A stretch of 42,948 nucleotides of DNA from Roseibacillus sp. (GTDB lineage Bacteria > Verrucomicrobiota > Verrucomicrobiia > Verrucomicrobiales > Akkermansiaceae): positions 16,755-59,702 of the forward strand of contig NZAC01000007.1 of assembly GCA_002686085.1 (NCBI GenBank), given 5' to 3'. The notes beneath the pieces were generated by a model, which had not been told where the DNA came from, did not search any database, and saw only the letters and a list, made by a program, of their open reading frames with translations. Shown piece by piece: positions 1 to 8,394 of this stretch (its first letter is position 1; the number at the start of each line of letters is the position of its first letter). A program made the translations under genes and the position numbers.

Positions 1-1106
1 GCAACGCAGGCCAAGATAACGAGGGTTGCGAGGAATCCTTCAGTAAGCATCGATCCGTAGCCCACGAACTGGGCGTCGGATTCGGATTTTACCTGCTTGG
101 AGGATGTTCCTGACGAGACGAGGCAGTGGAACCCAGAGATGGCTCCGCAGGCGATGGTGATGAAGAGGAAGGGGAAGATCCAGGGAGCTCCTTCAGGAGC
201 TGCCCGGAAGGCCGGGGCCACGATCTCAAGACTCTGGCGATCGCCTCCCGGGGTGATGGGCGCCCCTCCGATGAGGCCGGCCACCACAAGACCAATCACG
301 ATGAGCCCGAGAGCGGAGATGAGCTGAAGAGAGTTGATGAAGTCGCGAGGCTGAAGAAGGGTCCAGACTGGCAGGACGGACGCAATGTAGGAGTAAAGGA
401 GAAGAATTGCGACCCACGCTATGGTCGGAATTCCGTCGATGACTCCGGGTTCGCCTCCTAGCAGTTCATTAAAGGCTCCGAGAACGCCCACGTTTCCGTA
501 GAAAATCGTGAGATACATCAGACCCAGGGTGATGATGGAGGGAATGAGAATGTTGACGCCCCGCCGGTGCAAATACACTCCAATCAGAACGGCGAGTGGA
601 ATCTGGATAAGGCAGGGGGAAATCGACTGCGGATAGAGGTCCCACACGCTGGCAATCACCAGTCCGAAGATGGCCAGCACAATGGTCAGGGAGAGGAAGA
701 GGACCGAGAGGAAGAGGAGCCGGGTGCGTTTGCTGAGGACTCTCCCCGCGATATCTCCCACGGTCTGGCCCCGGTTGCGGATGGAGACTACGAGAGCTCC
801 AAAATCGTGGACCGCGCCGATCAAAATGGATCCAAAGAGAACCCAGAGGAGCGCTGGTAACCAGCCCCAGATGACGGCGAGGGCGGGTCCGACGATTGGC
901 CCGGTTCCTGCAATACTGGTAAAGTGATGGCCAAAGATGACGCCCTTACGAGTAGGAACGTAGTCGTTACCATCCTCCATTTCTACAGAAGGAACTCGAG
1001 CTTCCGGGTTTAGTTTGAAGATCTTCCGAGCCAGAAATTTCCCGTAGGTATGATAGGCGATAAGGTAAAAGACGAGAGCGCCCAGAGCGATGGCAAGAGT
1101 CTGCAT
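1..1106 (-). CDS. cstA: Carbon starvation protein CstA, C-terminus cut by window edge
   Basis: Inner-membrane transporter of the CstA family; characterised members import pyruvate or peptides. The reading frame starts at the ATG complementary to 1104-1106 and stays open to base 1, so only about 368 N-terminal residues are present (family members are roughly 480-700). Family hallmarks are visible: DYVPTRKGVIFGHHF near residue 50, then AGTGPIVGPALAV, HDFGAL, and ACGAISGFHCLVSSGTSSK near residue 325, followed by GYGSMLTEGFLA. Many hydrophobic segments alternate with short loops. It lies 51 bases downstream of coaD on the same strand and may be the last gene of the mfd-PPIase-coaD run, though its function is unrelated. 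The family assignment is firm; the substrate is not readable from the sequence. Confidence 0.93.
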   Translation of the reverse strand, partial: MQTLAIALGALVFYLIAYHTYGKFLARKIFKLNPEARVPSVEMEDGNDYVPTRKGVIFGHHFTSIAGTGPIVGPALAVIWGWLPALLWVLFGSILIGAVHDFGALVVSIRNRGQTVGDIAGRVLSKRTRLLFLSVLFLSLTIVLAIFGLVIASVWDLYPQSISPCLIQIPLAVLIGVYLHRRGVNILIPSIITLGLMYLTIFYGNVGVLGAFNELLGGEPGVIDGIPTIAWVAILLLYSYIASVLPVWTLLQPRDFINSLQLISALGLIVIGLVVAGLIGGAPITPGGDRQSLEIVAPAFRAAPEGAPWIFPFLFITIACGAISGFHCLVSSGTSSKQVKSESDAQFVGYGSMLTEGFLATLVILACV

Positions 1107-1157
1107 GGTCGGAGAGGTTCAGGACGTGAAGAATACGGCCGGCAAACGATCAGAAGT

Positions 1158-1667
1158 TCACCGGTCTGACTTGTCTGGATCACAGTGAGCGGGAGAGAGA
1201 GCATCAAATACAGGCTCAGGAACATAGCGACGGACTGTGTCTTCCCATCCTTCCGGCCCGATCAATCCCTTTACCATGCTTGAGCTAAGCTCTGCTATAT
1301 CGCGGGGAGGCATCAGGAAAATGGTTGTTATTTCTGGAGCAAGGTCAGCATTAATGTGACGCATCACACGCTCATATTCGTAATCATCGCCAGTCCTTAC
1401 ACCGCGAAGGATGTAAGCTGCTTTTTTCTGTTTGGCGTAATCTACCAGATAACGGTTATCGAAGTGCGAGATCTCAAGGCGTTCACAGGAGGGCACTGAA
1501 GCTTTCAGTAGCTCAAGCCGTTGCTCGACGCTGAAGCTGTATTGCTTTCCGGGATTGGTTCCGATGGCAACGATCAGGCGGTCGAACAATTCTAATCCGC
1601 GTTGGATCATCCAGAGGTGACCGTTGGTTGGAGGGTCAAAACTCCCTGCGTAAACAGCCGTGTGCAT
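1158..1667 (-). CDS. coaD: Phosphopantetheine adenylyltransferase (CoaD)
   Basis: Cytoplasmic enzyme of CoA synthesis that transfers AMP from ATP to 4'-phosphopantetheine, giving dephospho-CoA. The 169-residue length is typical. The nucleotidyltransferase signature GSFDPPTNGH lies at residues 9-18 (the T/HxGH ATP site). Further on are YILRGVRTGDDYEYE near residue 86, a conserved CoaD block, and the C-terminal ELSSSMVKGL matching the ISS..VK motif. The start is the ATG complementary to 1665-1667. It lies 28 bases downstream of the SurA-like gene and 51 bases upstream of cstA, all on the minus strand, so cotranscription is likely. Nothing is missing or unusual. Confidence 0.97.
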   Translation of the reverse strand: MHTAVYAGSFDPPTNGHLWMIQRGLELFDRLIVAIGTNPGKQYSFSVEQRLELLKASVPSCERLEISHFDNRYLVDYAKQKKAAYILRGVRTGDDYEYERVMRHINADLAPEITTIFLMPPRDIAELSSSMVKGLIGPEGWEDTVRRYVPEPVFDALSPAHCDPDKSDR

Positions 1668-1695
1668 GATATTACTGGCCTGCCGGTCGGAGATC

Positions 1696-2673
1696 TTAGA
1701 TGTTCCGCCGGATTATGGCAGTTCGTTTCAGCATCTTGATCCATTCATCATAGCGGGCCGAGCGTTTTTCCATCTCGACCTCCTTGCGCATCCGCTCGCG
1801 CATTTCCGTATCGAGTGCAGGAGTTGGTCCCGGGCTGATCTTGACGATTTTCACAATCGTAAAGCCGATCCTGTCCTTAAGCGGGCCAACAATATCCCCT
1901 TTGGAAGCCTCGAAAATGATATCAGCAAAGCCCACTTCCAGGTCCGAGCGCAAGGTGTCTTGCCAGAGGCCGCCCTTGTCAGCAAAAGCTCCTGATGAGT
2001 GTGTTTCGGCAGTAGCAGCGAAGTCTGCTCCGCCCCGAACTTCTTCGGCAAGCTTTTCAGCGAGGGCGAGTTGTTCCTGCTGGGTGGCGACCGGGTTTTC
2101 CTGATTGATCGCGGGAATGTAGATTTTGCGAAAAGTAATCTTGTCCTCGGTCTGATCGCGCAAATCTGCTGCACGCTGCTTGAAGCGTGATAGGATCTCG
2201 CTCTCAGTAGCAGGCGCAACATCCTTGAACTGTTCCCGTTTGAAGGATTGAACCAGAATCTTTTCCTGTTGCGACCGCTCGAATTCCCGCCGGGTCATTC
2301 TTGTGGACTGGAGATACTTCCGGAATTCTTGTTCGTCGCCGTCGAAATTGATTCGGACAAATCGTTCGACATCCTGTTTTACGATGTATTCGGGGATTTG
2401 AAGCTTGCGCTCTTCGAGGTTGCTCAGGACCAGTTTGTGTTCAATGAGTTCTTCTAATACTTCTTCTCTAGCCTCTGCGAAGGCCCGCTGGAACTTTTCC
2501 CCACGACGAGGATATTTCGCGAGTAGCGAGGAGATGGTGGGGGCAAGCTGCTGCTCGACCTCCCTCGTGCTTATCATCTTGCCATTCACCGTGGCTGCGG
2601 TTTTCAGGAGTGGGACAGGGGCAGCCGTCAGAGGAAACGTCAGGAGTGCGATAAAGAAGAGAATAGTTTTCAT
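1696..2673 (-). CDS. SurA-like parvulin peptidyl-prolyl isomerase
   Basis: Predicted exported folding factor for envelope proteins. The chosen start (complement of 2671-2673) overlaps the mfd stop in an ATGA arrangement and places a signal peptide (MKTILFFIALLTFPLTAA) at the N-terminus; an in-frame upstream start at 2697 would add eight residues ahead of it and is less likely. Residues about 20-165 resemble the helical SurA N-domain (VNGKMISTREVEQQL, then a basic and acidic helical stretch). Residues about 180-290 form one parvulin domain, with FRKIYIP, FAATAETHSSG, KGGLW and VGPLKDRIGFTIVKI. It has one parvulin domain rather than SurA's two, so PpiC/PrsA-like is an equally fair label. Translational coupling to mfd looks positional rather than functional. 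Confidence 0.85.
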   Translation of the reverse strand: MKTILFFIALLTFPLTAAPVPLLKTAATVNGKMISTREVEQQLAPTISSLLAKYPRRGEKFQRAFAEAREEVLEELIEHKLVLSNLEERKLQIPEYIVKQDVERFVRINFDGDEQEFRKYLQSTRMTRREFERSQQEKILVQSFKREQFKDVAPATESEILSRFKQRAADLRDQTEDKITFRKIYIPAINQENPVATQQEQLALAEKLAEEVRGGADFAATAETHSSGAFADKGGLWQDTLRSDLEVGFADIIFEASKGDIVGPLKDRIGFTIVKIVKISPGPTPALDTEMRERMRKEVEMEKRSARYDEWIKMLKRTAIIRRNI

Positions 2674-5594
2674 GGTCGGTTGAGGGACTCTAACCACTCG
2701 ATTGCCTCAGAAAGCATACTGCCCGGATGCTTTGACCTCAAGCGGGGAAACTGGCGGTTATCGACCATGAGGAATCCGCCGTTACGCTGGACCATGAGGC
2801 GATCTCCACGGATCTCGACAGTTTCCACACTTGCCATTGTAGCTTCAAATCTAAGTCGGGTGACCTTAATAAGATTTCTCGTGGGCCGCGGTAATGGGCC
2901 ATAACGATCCTGGAGTCTTGATTCAAAGGCGTTCAGCTCTTCCAAAGAGGTGAGGCTGGCCATCTCTCGGTAGGCCGCGACGCGGGCCTTGGAATCATGA
3001 ATGTATTCTGCGGAGAAATACGCTGGAAGCTTCTCATCATCAACTTCATGGTATTGGGATTCGGAGAAGACAATAAAGTCCGCCCGAAAGACTACGTCGA
3101 CCCTTCGGCGAACCTTATGGCCGCTCAGCTGCTCGACAGATTGTCGTAGCAGCTGGCAGTAGAGGTCGAAGCCTACAGCGGCCATATGGCCCGATTGTTT
3201 CGTGCCGAGCAAATTGCCAGCGCCGCGGATTTCGAGATCGCGCATGGCAATCTTGAAGCCCGATCCCAATGCGGTATATTGTTTGATCGCGCTCACTCGT
3301 TTTTTCGCATCGCCCGTAGAGATCTGGTCTCGTGGCAGCATGAGGATGGCGTATGCTCGTCTGTCAGCTCTGCCGACCCTGCCTCTCAGTTGGTAGAGGT
3401 CCGCGAGCCCAAAACGATCTGCCCGGTCGATCATGATGGTATTGGCGTTAGGAATATCAATTCCGCTTTCGATAATGGTGGTAGAGAGAAGAACATCCGC
3501 TTTCCCCTCGACGAACTTATGCATGACATCCTCGAGGTCCTCCCGGGCCATTTGGCCGTGGCCAATCAGAATCCGGGCTTCGGGAACCAGTTCGAGCAGA
3601 CGCTTTCGTATAATTTCAATACTCTGAACCCGGTTATGGAGAAAGAAAACTTGTCCGCCGCGCTCCAACTCCCGGCGAATGCAGTCCCGTATGACACGTT
3701 CGTCGTAGGAGCAGACTGATGTGTGAACCGGGATGCGGTTCGGCGGAGGAGTGTCGATTGTGGACATGTCGCGAACGCCCATCAGAGAGAGGTAGAGCGT
3801 GCGAGGTATCGGAGTGGCCGAGAGAGAAAGGAGATCAACCTGATGGAAGCGTTCCTTGAATTGCTCCTTGTGCTTAACCCCGAACCGCTGCTCTTCGTCA
3901 ACGATTGCGAGTCCGAGATTATGAAAGACTATGTCCCCGGAGAGAAGGCGGTGAGTACCGATCACGATATCCACACTCCCTTCCGCCACGCCTCGGATGG
4001 TGTCGGTGATTTCGCCAGGTTTGCGAAAGCGACTAAGGAGGTCAATGCGGATGGGGAAGTCGCTCATTCGCTCACGGAATGTTCGCCAATGCTGTTCGGC
4101 CAGTACCGTGGTCGGGACGAGCATAGCGACCTGAGAGCCTCCCGTGACCGCCTTGAAGGCCGCTCGAATGGCAACCTCGGTTTTGCCGAAGCCGACGTCG
4201 CCGCAGATGAGGCGATCCATAGGCTGGGTGGACTCCATGTCCGCTTTGGTTTCCGAGATGGCCTGAGCCTGGTCGGCTGTTTCGGTAAATGGAAAGGAGT
4301 TCTCGAATTCCCACATCCACCGACTGTCTGCGGGGTGTGCATATCCTTGTTTAGAGTCCCGCTCGGCGTGTGTTCGGAGAAGTCGAGCGGCATAGTCCAT
4401 GATCGCTGTTTCTGCGGATTTGCGGACTTTTCCCCACCGGCCATCGCCTAACCGGCTCAGGGCAGGGGTCTTGCCTCCCACTCCTACATATCGGGAAATG
4501 AGGTGGGAGTGGTCGATAGGCACATGCAGAGTGCTCTCGTCCCGATATTCAATGGAGAGCTCTTCCTCCCCGTTCTCTCCGTTTGTCAAACCACGAAAGC
4601 GTCCGATTCCGTAGTCCGCATGGACAACAAGATCGCCTTCGTCGAGTTGATCCAGTTCGGTAGCTGCGGCATGAGAGCGCACCTTCTCGAGGCGGCGGAG
4701 GCGGTTGTTTCCTCCGGAAGGTTGCGGACGGCCGAGTAGCTCTCCCAGAGAAAGAACCGCCATCTTTGCGGAGCGTAGAACGAAACCTTCTGGAATCGAG
4801 AGGTCGAGGAAACGATAGTTGCTTTCCGGAAGTTGAGTTCCGGCTAGTTCGCGAAAACGTTCACGTTCGCCCTCGGATCCCGCTGCAATGTAAATGGTCC
4901 ACTGCTCTGCAAGCCATTGGTTGATGTGATGGAATACAGTGTTCTGCTGTGCTTCTTGGAGCACGAAGTCGCCGGCATTGAAGTGGGCAAAGGGAGTTCC
5001 ATAAGCTTCTACCATGAGGGCTCCGCCGGAGGGGTTGTCAGTAAAAATCATGTCCGCGTTTTTGATTCCTTCTTCAAGCGCGATGATGGTGTCACCTTTA
5101 AAGAGCCAGTCGCAGATTCTGTTCTCCATTACCGGAGAGGTAAGGATCAGTTCAGCATGGTCGAGTCGGCGGATAGAGGTCTGCGAATCGAGATCAAATT
5201 CACGAAGAGAGTCTAGCTGCAGGTCAAAAAACTCGAGGCGCAATGGGTCGGCTGCCTGAGTGGGGAATACATCCAGAATTCCTCCTCGCCGGGCAAACTG
5301 TTGACGGGCGTGGACCTGGGGCACCTGCTCAAGGCCGGCTGCCAGGAATTGCTGCTGCAAGGAGTCAGGAGCGCACTCCTGCCCTGTCCGCAGATGAAGG
5401 AGAGAAGATTTCAGTTGAAGCGGCGCAGGGGCTGGATGGGACAGAGCGTCAGCGGAAGCGACAATGATTTTCTTGCCGGATTTTTCGCGACATTTGGCAA
5501 GGTGCTGAAATGCGGCAAGACGCTCGGCGTCAGGTTCGGGGTCGAGTATTTGAGCGTCAAGGAGGCCTGATGGGGGGTCTGGAATGACCACCAC
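2670..5594 (-). CDS. mfd: Transcription-repair coupling factor Mfd (N-terminus uncertain)
   Basis: ATP-dependent DNA translocase that removes stalled RNA polymerase at lesions and recruits UvrA. From the first canonical start (GTG, complement of 5592-5594) it is 974 residues, against about 1150 for the family. Visible in order: UvrB-like D1/D2 (GGILDVFP, LRLEFFDLQLDSLREFD), the RNA-polymerase interaction domain (GDLVVHADYGIGRFRGL), then the RecG-like motor with Walker A GDVGFGKTE, box II VDEEQRFG, motif III SATPIPRTL and motif VI QLRGRVGR, and the C-terminal TRCF domain. Mfd-like coding sequence continues upstream of 5594 to at least about 5830 (it reads SSELAAWGQKVVV into this start), but that frame contains no ATG, GTG or TTG before its TAA at 5901-5903. 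The true start, or a frameshift, is therefore unresolved. The stop overlaps the next gene's ATG. Confidence 0.95.
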   Translation of the reverse strand: MVVIPDPPSGLLDAQILDPEPDAERLAAFQHLAKCREKSGKKIIVASADALSHPAPAPLQLKSSLLHLRTGQECAPDSLQQQFLAAGLEQVPQVHARQQFARRGGILDVFPTQAADPLRLEFFDLQLDSLREFDLDSQTSIRRLDHAELILTSPVMENRICDWLFKGDTIIALEEGIKNADMIFTDNPSGGALMVEAYGTPFAHFNAGDFVLQEAQQNTVFHHINQWLAEQWTIYIAAGSEGERERFRELAGTQLPESNYRFLDLSIPEGFVLRSAKMAVLSLGELLGRPQPSGGNNRLRRLEKVRSHAAATELDQLDEGDLVVHADYGIGRFRGLTNGENGEEELSIEYRDESTLHVPIDHSHLISRYVGVGGKTPALSRLGDGRWGKVRKSAETAIMDYAARLLRTHAERDSKQGYAHPADSRWMWEFENSFPFTETADQAQAISETKADMESTQPMDRLICGDVGFGKTEVAIRAAFKAVTGGSQVAMLVPTTVLAEQHWRTFRERMSDFPIRIDLLSRFRKPGEITDTIRGVAEGSVDIVIGTHRLLSGDIVFHNLGLAIVDEEQRFGVKHKEQFKERFHQVDLLSLSATPIPRTLYLSLMGVRDMSTIDTPPPNRIPVHTSVCSYDERVIRDCIRRELERGGQVFFLHNRVQSIEIIRKRLLELVPEARILIGHGQMAREDLEDVMHKFVEGKADVLLSTTIIESGIDIPNANTIMIDRADRFGLADLYQLRGRVGRADRRAYAILMLPRDQISTGDAKKRVSAIKQYTALGSGFKIAMRDLEIRGAGNLLGTKQSGHMAAVGFDLYCQLLRQSVEQLSGHKVRRRVDVVFRADFIVFSESQYHEVDDEKLPAYFSAEYIHDSKARVAAYREMASLTSLEELNAFESRLQDRYGPLPRPTRNLIKVTRLRFEATMASVETVEIRGDRLMVQRNGGFLMVDNRQFPRLRSKHPGSMLSEAIEWLESLNRP

Positions 5595-5903
5595 CTTCTG
5601 GCCCCAGGCTGCCAGTTCGGAAGAGATTCGTTCTCTACGACGTGCGGAGCCCCCCAGTAGCCAGAGCTGTGAGTCGGAGTTGAGCGACAGGGATACCAGA
5701 GCAGTTGCGAAGGCTTGCGCAGAAAGTTCGATGGGCCCTACAGACAGGGGTTTTTCGCTTTCACTTATCTTGGAGGTTTCACTGAGGGCGCATCTCTCCC
5801 TTGCGAAAGCAAGGGCGTCCGCAGGCGAGTAGATTGTTGGAGCTGGGGAATCTGAGTTGATTCGTGGGCAGAGAAGGCAGGACGAATGGCCTTGGGCAAC
5901 TTA

Positions 5904-5964
5904 GATCTTCACAAATGTGAATAATTAGGTATTTTGTTAATAACCTGTAAATAACTGAAAGCAC
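5904..5964. promoter_or_regulatory. AT-rich divergent promoter region with inverted repeat
   Basis: Short AT-rich gap between mfd (minus) and the amidase (plus). It holds a perfect 6-bp inverted repeat, TTCACA-AA-TGTGAA, at 5908-5921. Reading rightward, TTCACA (5908-5913) and TATTTT (5930-5935) are spaced 16 bases apart and could be the -35/-10 pair for the amidase, leaving a leader of about 20 bases. Reading leftward, TTTACA followed about 18 bases later by TAATTA could serve mfd. The inverted repeat overlaps both candidate promoters, so a regulator could act there; no regulator is identified. Confidence 0.35.
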
Positions 5965-6783
5965 ATGGGGAGCTTCCTCGCCAATCCGTTAATATTTGTC
6001 ATCACACTTGCATCTCTCGTTCTCACGGGATGTTCATCGCATAGAAGTTTAACGGTCGGCGGGATGCCGGGTTATCGAGGAGGACCCGCTGGAATGCTTT
6101 CCGCCAGTAGCGTTTCTGTGACAGGTGAGAGGTCTTCCGCAATCACGAGTTCCGGGCTCGCTCGGCAGAGGGTTCCTGTTAGTGCCTCTGCATCAGTTCC
6201 GCGCAAGGCCCCGATGACGCTTTTGTCAGAGGTCAGGGTTCACAAGGATTACCTTCCCAAAAGTGCTCGTGGCCGGAAAGGGCAAAGTTCGATGCGCCCC
6301 CGCTATATTACTATCCATAGCACCCAGAACTGGAGTAAGGGTGCGGATCCGTGGCGGCATTCACTTGCTCTGAAACGCAGCAAGCTTGGGAGCCTCTCAT
6401 GGCACTACACTATCGATCAAAGTGTCGCGGTGCAGCATCTGCCTACGAACATTACGGGGCGGCATGCCGACTTCAATGGGCCGGGAAACAAATATTCGAT
6501 AGGGCTCGAGATGTGCGAGCACAAGGGGAACAGTCTGAGCAGGACGATTGATAGAACGGCCAAGCTCGCGGCCTACCTGATGTATAAGCACGGAATTCCG
6601 CTCTCCAAGGTCGTTCCTCATTACCATTGGCCCCGCTACGGCATGAATCCTCCGCATAAGAACTGCCCTCATTTTCTTCTCGATAACGGGCGGCCTGGGA
6701 AAAAGTGGAGAGGGTTTCAGGCCAGGGTGAAATACTACCATGATCTTATCACAATCCCGGGGCCGTCTTATGCGGTTCGGTGA
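5965..6783 (+). CDS. Lipoprotein N-acetylmuramoyl-L-alanine amidase (Amidase_2)
   Basis: Zinc amidase predicted to cut the bond between N-acetylmuramic acid and L-alanine in peptidoglycan. It is 272 residues. The N-terminus has a hydrophobic signal with a lipobox ending LTGC (Cys23), so it should be a lipid-anchored envelope protein, followed by a low-complexity Ser/Ala-rich linker to about residue 95. The Amidase_2 fold begins at RYITIHST (first zinc His), continues with SWHYTID and IGLEMCEH, and gives the other zinc ligands in VVPHYHWPR and HKNCPHF. This pattern fits the AmpD/AmiD and phage-lysin type. The ATG at 5965 is preceded by only a weak GAAAG. Substrate (muropeptide recycling or wall turnover) cannot be decided from the sequence. 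Confidence 0.9.
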   Translation: MGSFLANPLIFVITLASLVLTGCSSHRSLTVGGMPGYRGGPAGMLSASSVSVTGERSSAITSSGLARQRVPVSASASVPRKAPMTLLSEVRVHKDYLPKSARGRKGQSSMRPRYITIHSTQNWSKGADPWRHSLALKRSKLGSLSWHYTIDQSVAVQHLPTNITGRHADFNGPGNKYSIGLEMCEHKGNSLSRTIDRTAKLAAYLMYKHGIPLSKVVPHYHWPRYGMNPPHKNCPHFLLDNGRPGKKWRGFQARVKYYHDLITIPGPSYAVR

Positions 6784-6932
6784 GCTTCAAGTCAGGCTCG
6801 CGTATGGGATTTGACTTCCACCGGAGATTACAAACCGTGGCAAGATCCAAGGTTGGCGATGCTGTGGGAACAGCGTTGTTGTTGACTATGATGAGTGTGC
6901 AGCTGCCTCCGGCCGGGAACCCCCTCTAATCA

Positions 6933-7280
6933 GTGCCGAACAAACCCCGTTATCACTATGTCTGCCAGCGCTGCACGGCATGTTGCAAGTGGCCCGGAGA
7001 CGTGGCAGTAGGGGACTCAGAAATTACAGAGATCGCCTCTTTTCTCGGAATGGAAGAGCATAATTTTGTTCAGGAGTTCACCAGAATCAGGTCGAATAGG
7101 AAGGGCCTTTCTCTTATCGATAAAGATTCGAGCAACGAATGTATAATGCTGGATGGGGATACATGCCGCATTCAGGAGGTGAAGCCTATTCAATGTCGCG
7201 GATTTCCCAATACATGGAATTTTCCCGGATGGGAAAAGGAATGTCAGGCTATCGCAGTGCCCCTCAAAGGAGAGGCCTGA
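6933..7280 (+). CDS. YkgJ-family cysteine-cluster protein
   Basis: Small 115-residue protein of the YkgJ/UPF0153 family, thought to bind zinc or an iron-sulfur cluster; the biological role is not established. The N-terminal cluster CxxCxxCC is at Cys11, 14, 17 and 18. Further cysteines at 70, 78, 88 and 104 (NECIML, DTCRI, IQCRGFP, KECQAI) match the family layout. The start is a GTG at 6933, because an in-frame TAA (6927-6929) lies immediately before it. No membrane segment. It ends 19 bases before the end of the convergent gene at 7300. It shares orientation with the amidase 149 bases upstream, with no evident functional link. Confidence 0.85.
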   Translation: MPNKPRYHYVCQRCTACCKWPGDVAVGDSEITEIASFLGMEEHNFVQEFTRIRSNRKGLSLIDKDSSNECIMLDGDTCRIQEVKPIQCRGFPNTWNFPGWEKECQAIAVPLKGEA

Positions 7281-7299
7281 TGCCTGAATGGTCGGCCCG

Positions 7300-8394
7300 C
7301 TATTGCGTAGGAGGAGTGGTTCGTGACCGTAACCAGCGAAGGGCCTCGATTTCTCCAAGCGCCAGTGCCCGCATGCCATATCCTTCGATCAGCTCGGGTG
7401 AAGTCCGGAGTGCGTCGGTCACGATGGGGAGGTCCCTGATCTGATTCCGGCGATGCTCAATGGAAAGGGACAGCGCCTCGGGATCCATTCCTTCGATGGG
7501 GAATGGTGCGTCAGGAGGAAGATTTTCGTAGGCGTTGCCCTGGATGGAGAGCCCAACCAATCCCGAAATCACATCGTTTTCCCGGGCGAGAGAGGTGCCG
7601 AGGATCGCGTTGCGCCGTCTTGCGATGAAGGCTTCCCCACGAGAGCTTTGCTGGGCATGCTCCTGAAGGTTATGGCTCAGGGAAAGGAGCTGGGCGAGGT
7701 GGGGTAAATCCACTGTCAGCATGGCATAGTATGCGGATGCCTCTGGATTGTTGCCCGCTGCACGAAGTGCCTCGGTGAGGCCAATTATTGACTCTGACGT
7801 AAAGGTCTGGAACTTTTTGCGATCATCGACTTGGCTGAGGATCTCCAGAGCCGGGTTCTTAGCCCCGTTTTTCCAGGTGAGCGCTGCAAGGAGGTAGGAT
7901 GCGAGCGAGTTGTCAGGCTGGGCTTCCTGAAGTTGGCGGGCCCAATGGATCCGATCGTCGTCAGGGAAGTCATCACGTGAGGCGAGGGCAAAGAGAATAT
8001 GCGGATTAGAGGGTTCCCGGATAATGGCTTTCCTCATGAGATTGGCATCTTGCAGAATCATGCCTGCAGCGAGATATCCTTCGGCTGGGTAACCCTTATC
8101 AGCAAGGTAGGTGTTGAGTTCTGCCCGGGTTGGAAGACTGATGCCCGTGATCGCAAGGAGTTCCTCAAGGCTATCGCCCTCTGGAAGCGTCTTCAGGACC
8201 GTCGGGGAAAGAGAAGAGTGATTAGAGCCGGTATCTGATGCAGAATGTCGGGTCGATTTGCGGGAAGGATTTGAGAGGTGAGCGGCATCCTTGGTGTCAG
8301 GAATGCCTCGTTTGAAATCCTCCGGGACGCAGAGCAGGAAGATGAATCCACCTGCCAGAGCAGATCCCAGATGGGTAAAGAGAGGCTTGGTCAC
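7300..8394 (-). CDS. Uncharacterised helical (TPR-like) membrane-anchored protein
   Basis: I do not recognise a named family. It has 364 residues, with one hydrophobic segment near the N-terminus (about residues 8-22), then a Ser/Thr/Lys-rich linker to about residue 65, and an alpha-helical remainder. That part contains TPR-like spacing of small and aromatic residues (AEGYLAAGMILQDANLMRKAI, NPHILFALAS, NSLASYLLAALTWKNGA, EASAYYAMLT). This suggests an inner-membrane-anchored, periplasm-facing scaffold. The GTG start (complement of 8392-8394) overlaps the TGA of the M48 protease gene, so the two are translationally coupled and may work together. The TPR reading is inference from residue pattern only. 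Confidence 0.7.
   Translation of the reverse strand: MTKPLFTHLGSALAGGFIFLLCVPEDFKRGIPDTKDAAHLSNPSRKSTRHSASDTGSNHSSLSPTVLKTLPEGDSLEELLAITGISLPTRAELNTYLADKGYPAEGYLAAGMILQDANLMRKAIIREPSNPHILFALASRDDFPDDDRIHWARQLQEAQPDNSLASYLLAALTWKNGAKNPALEILSQVDDRKKFQTFTSESIIGLTEALRAAGNNPEASAYYAMLTVDLPHLAQLLSLSHNLQEHAQQSSRGEAFIARRRNAILGTSLARENDVISGLVGLSIQGNAYENLPPDAPFPIEGMDPEALSLSIEHRRNQIRDLPIVTDALRTSPELIEGYGMRALALGEIEALRWLRSRTTPPTQ

Noticed and set aside
3186-4451. Two long plus-strand frames (177 and 242 codons) opposite mfd
   Set aside because: They are antisense to a strongly conserved region of mfd (RecG-like motor), have no family features, and are explained by codon bias of the real gene.
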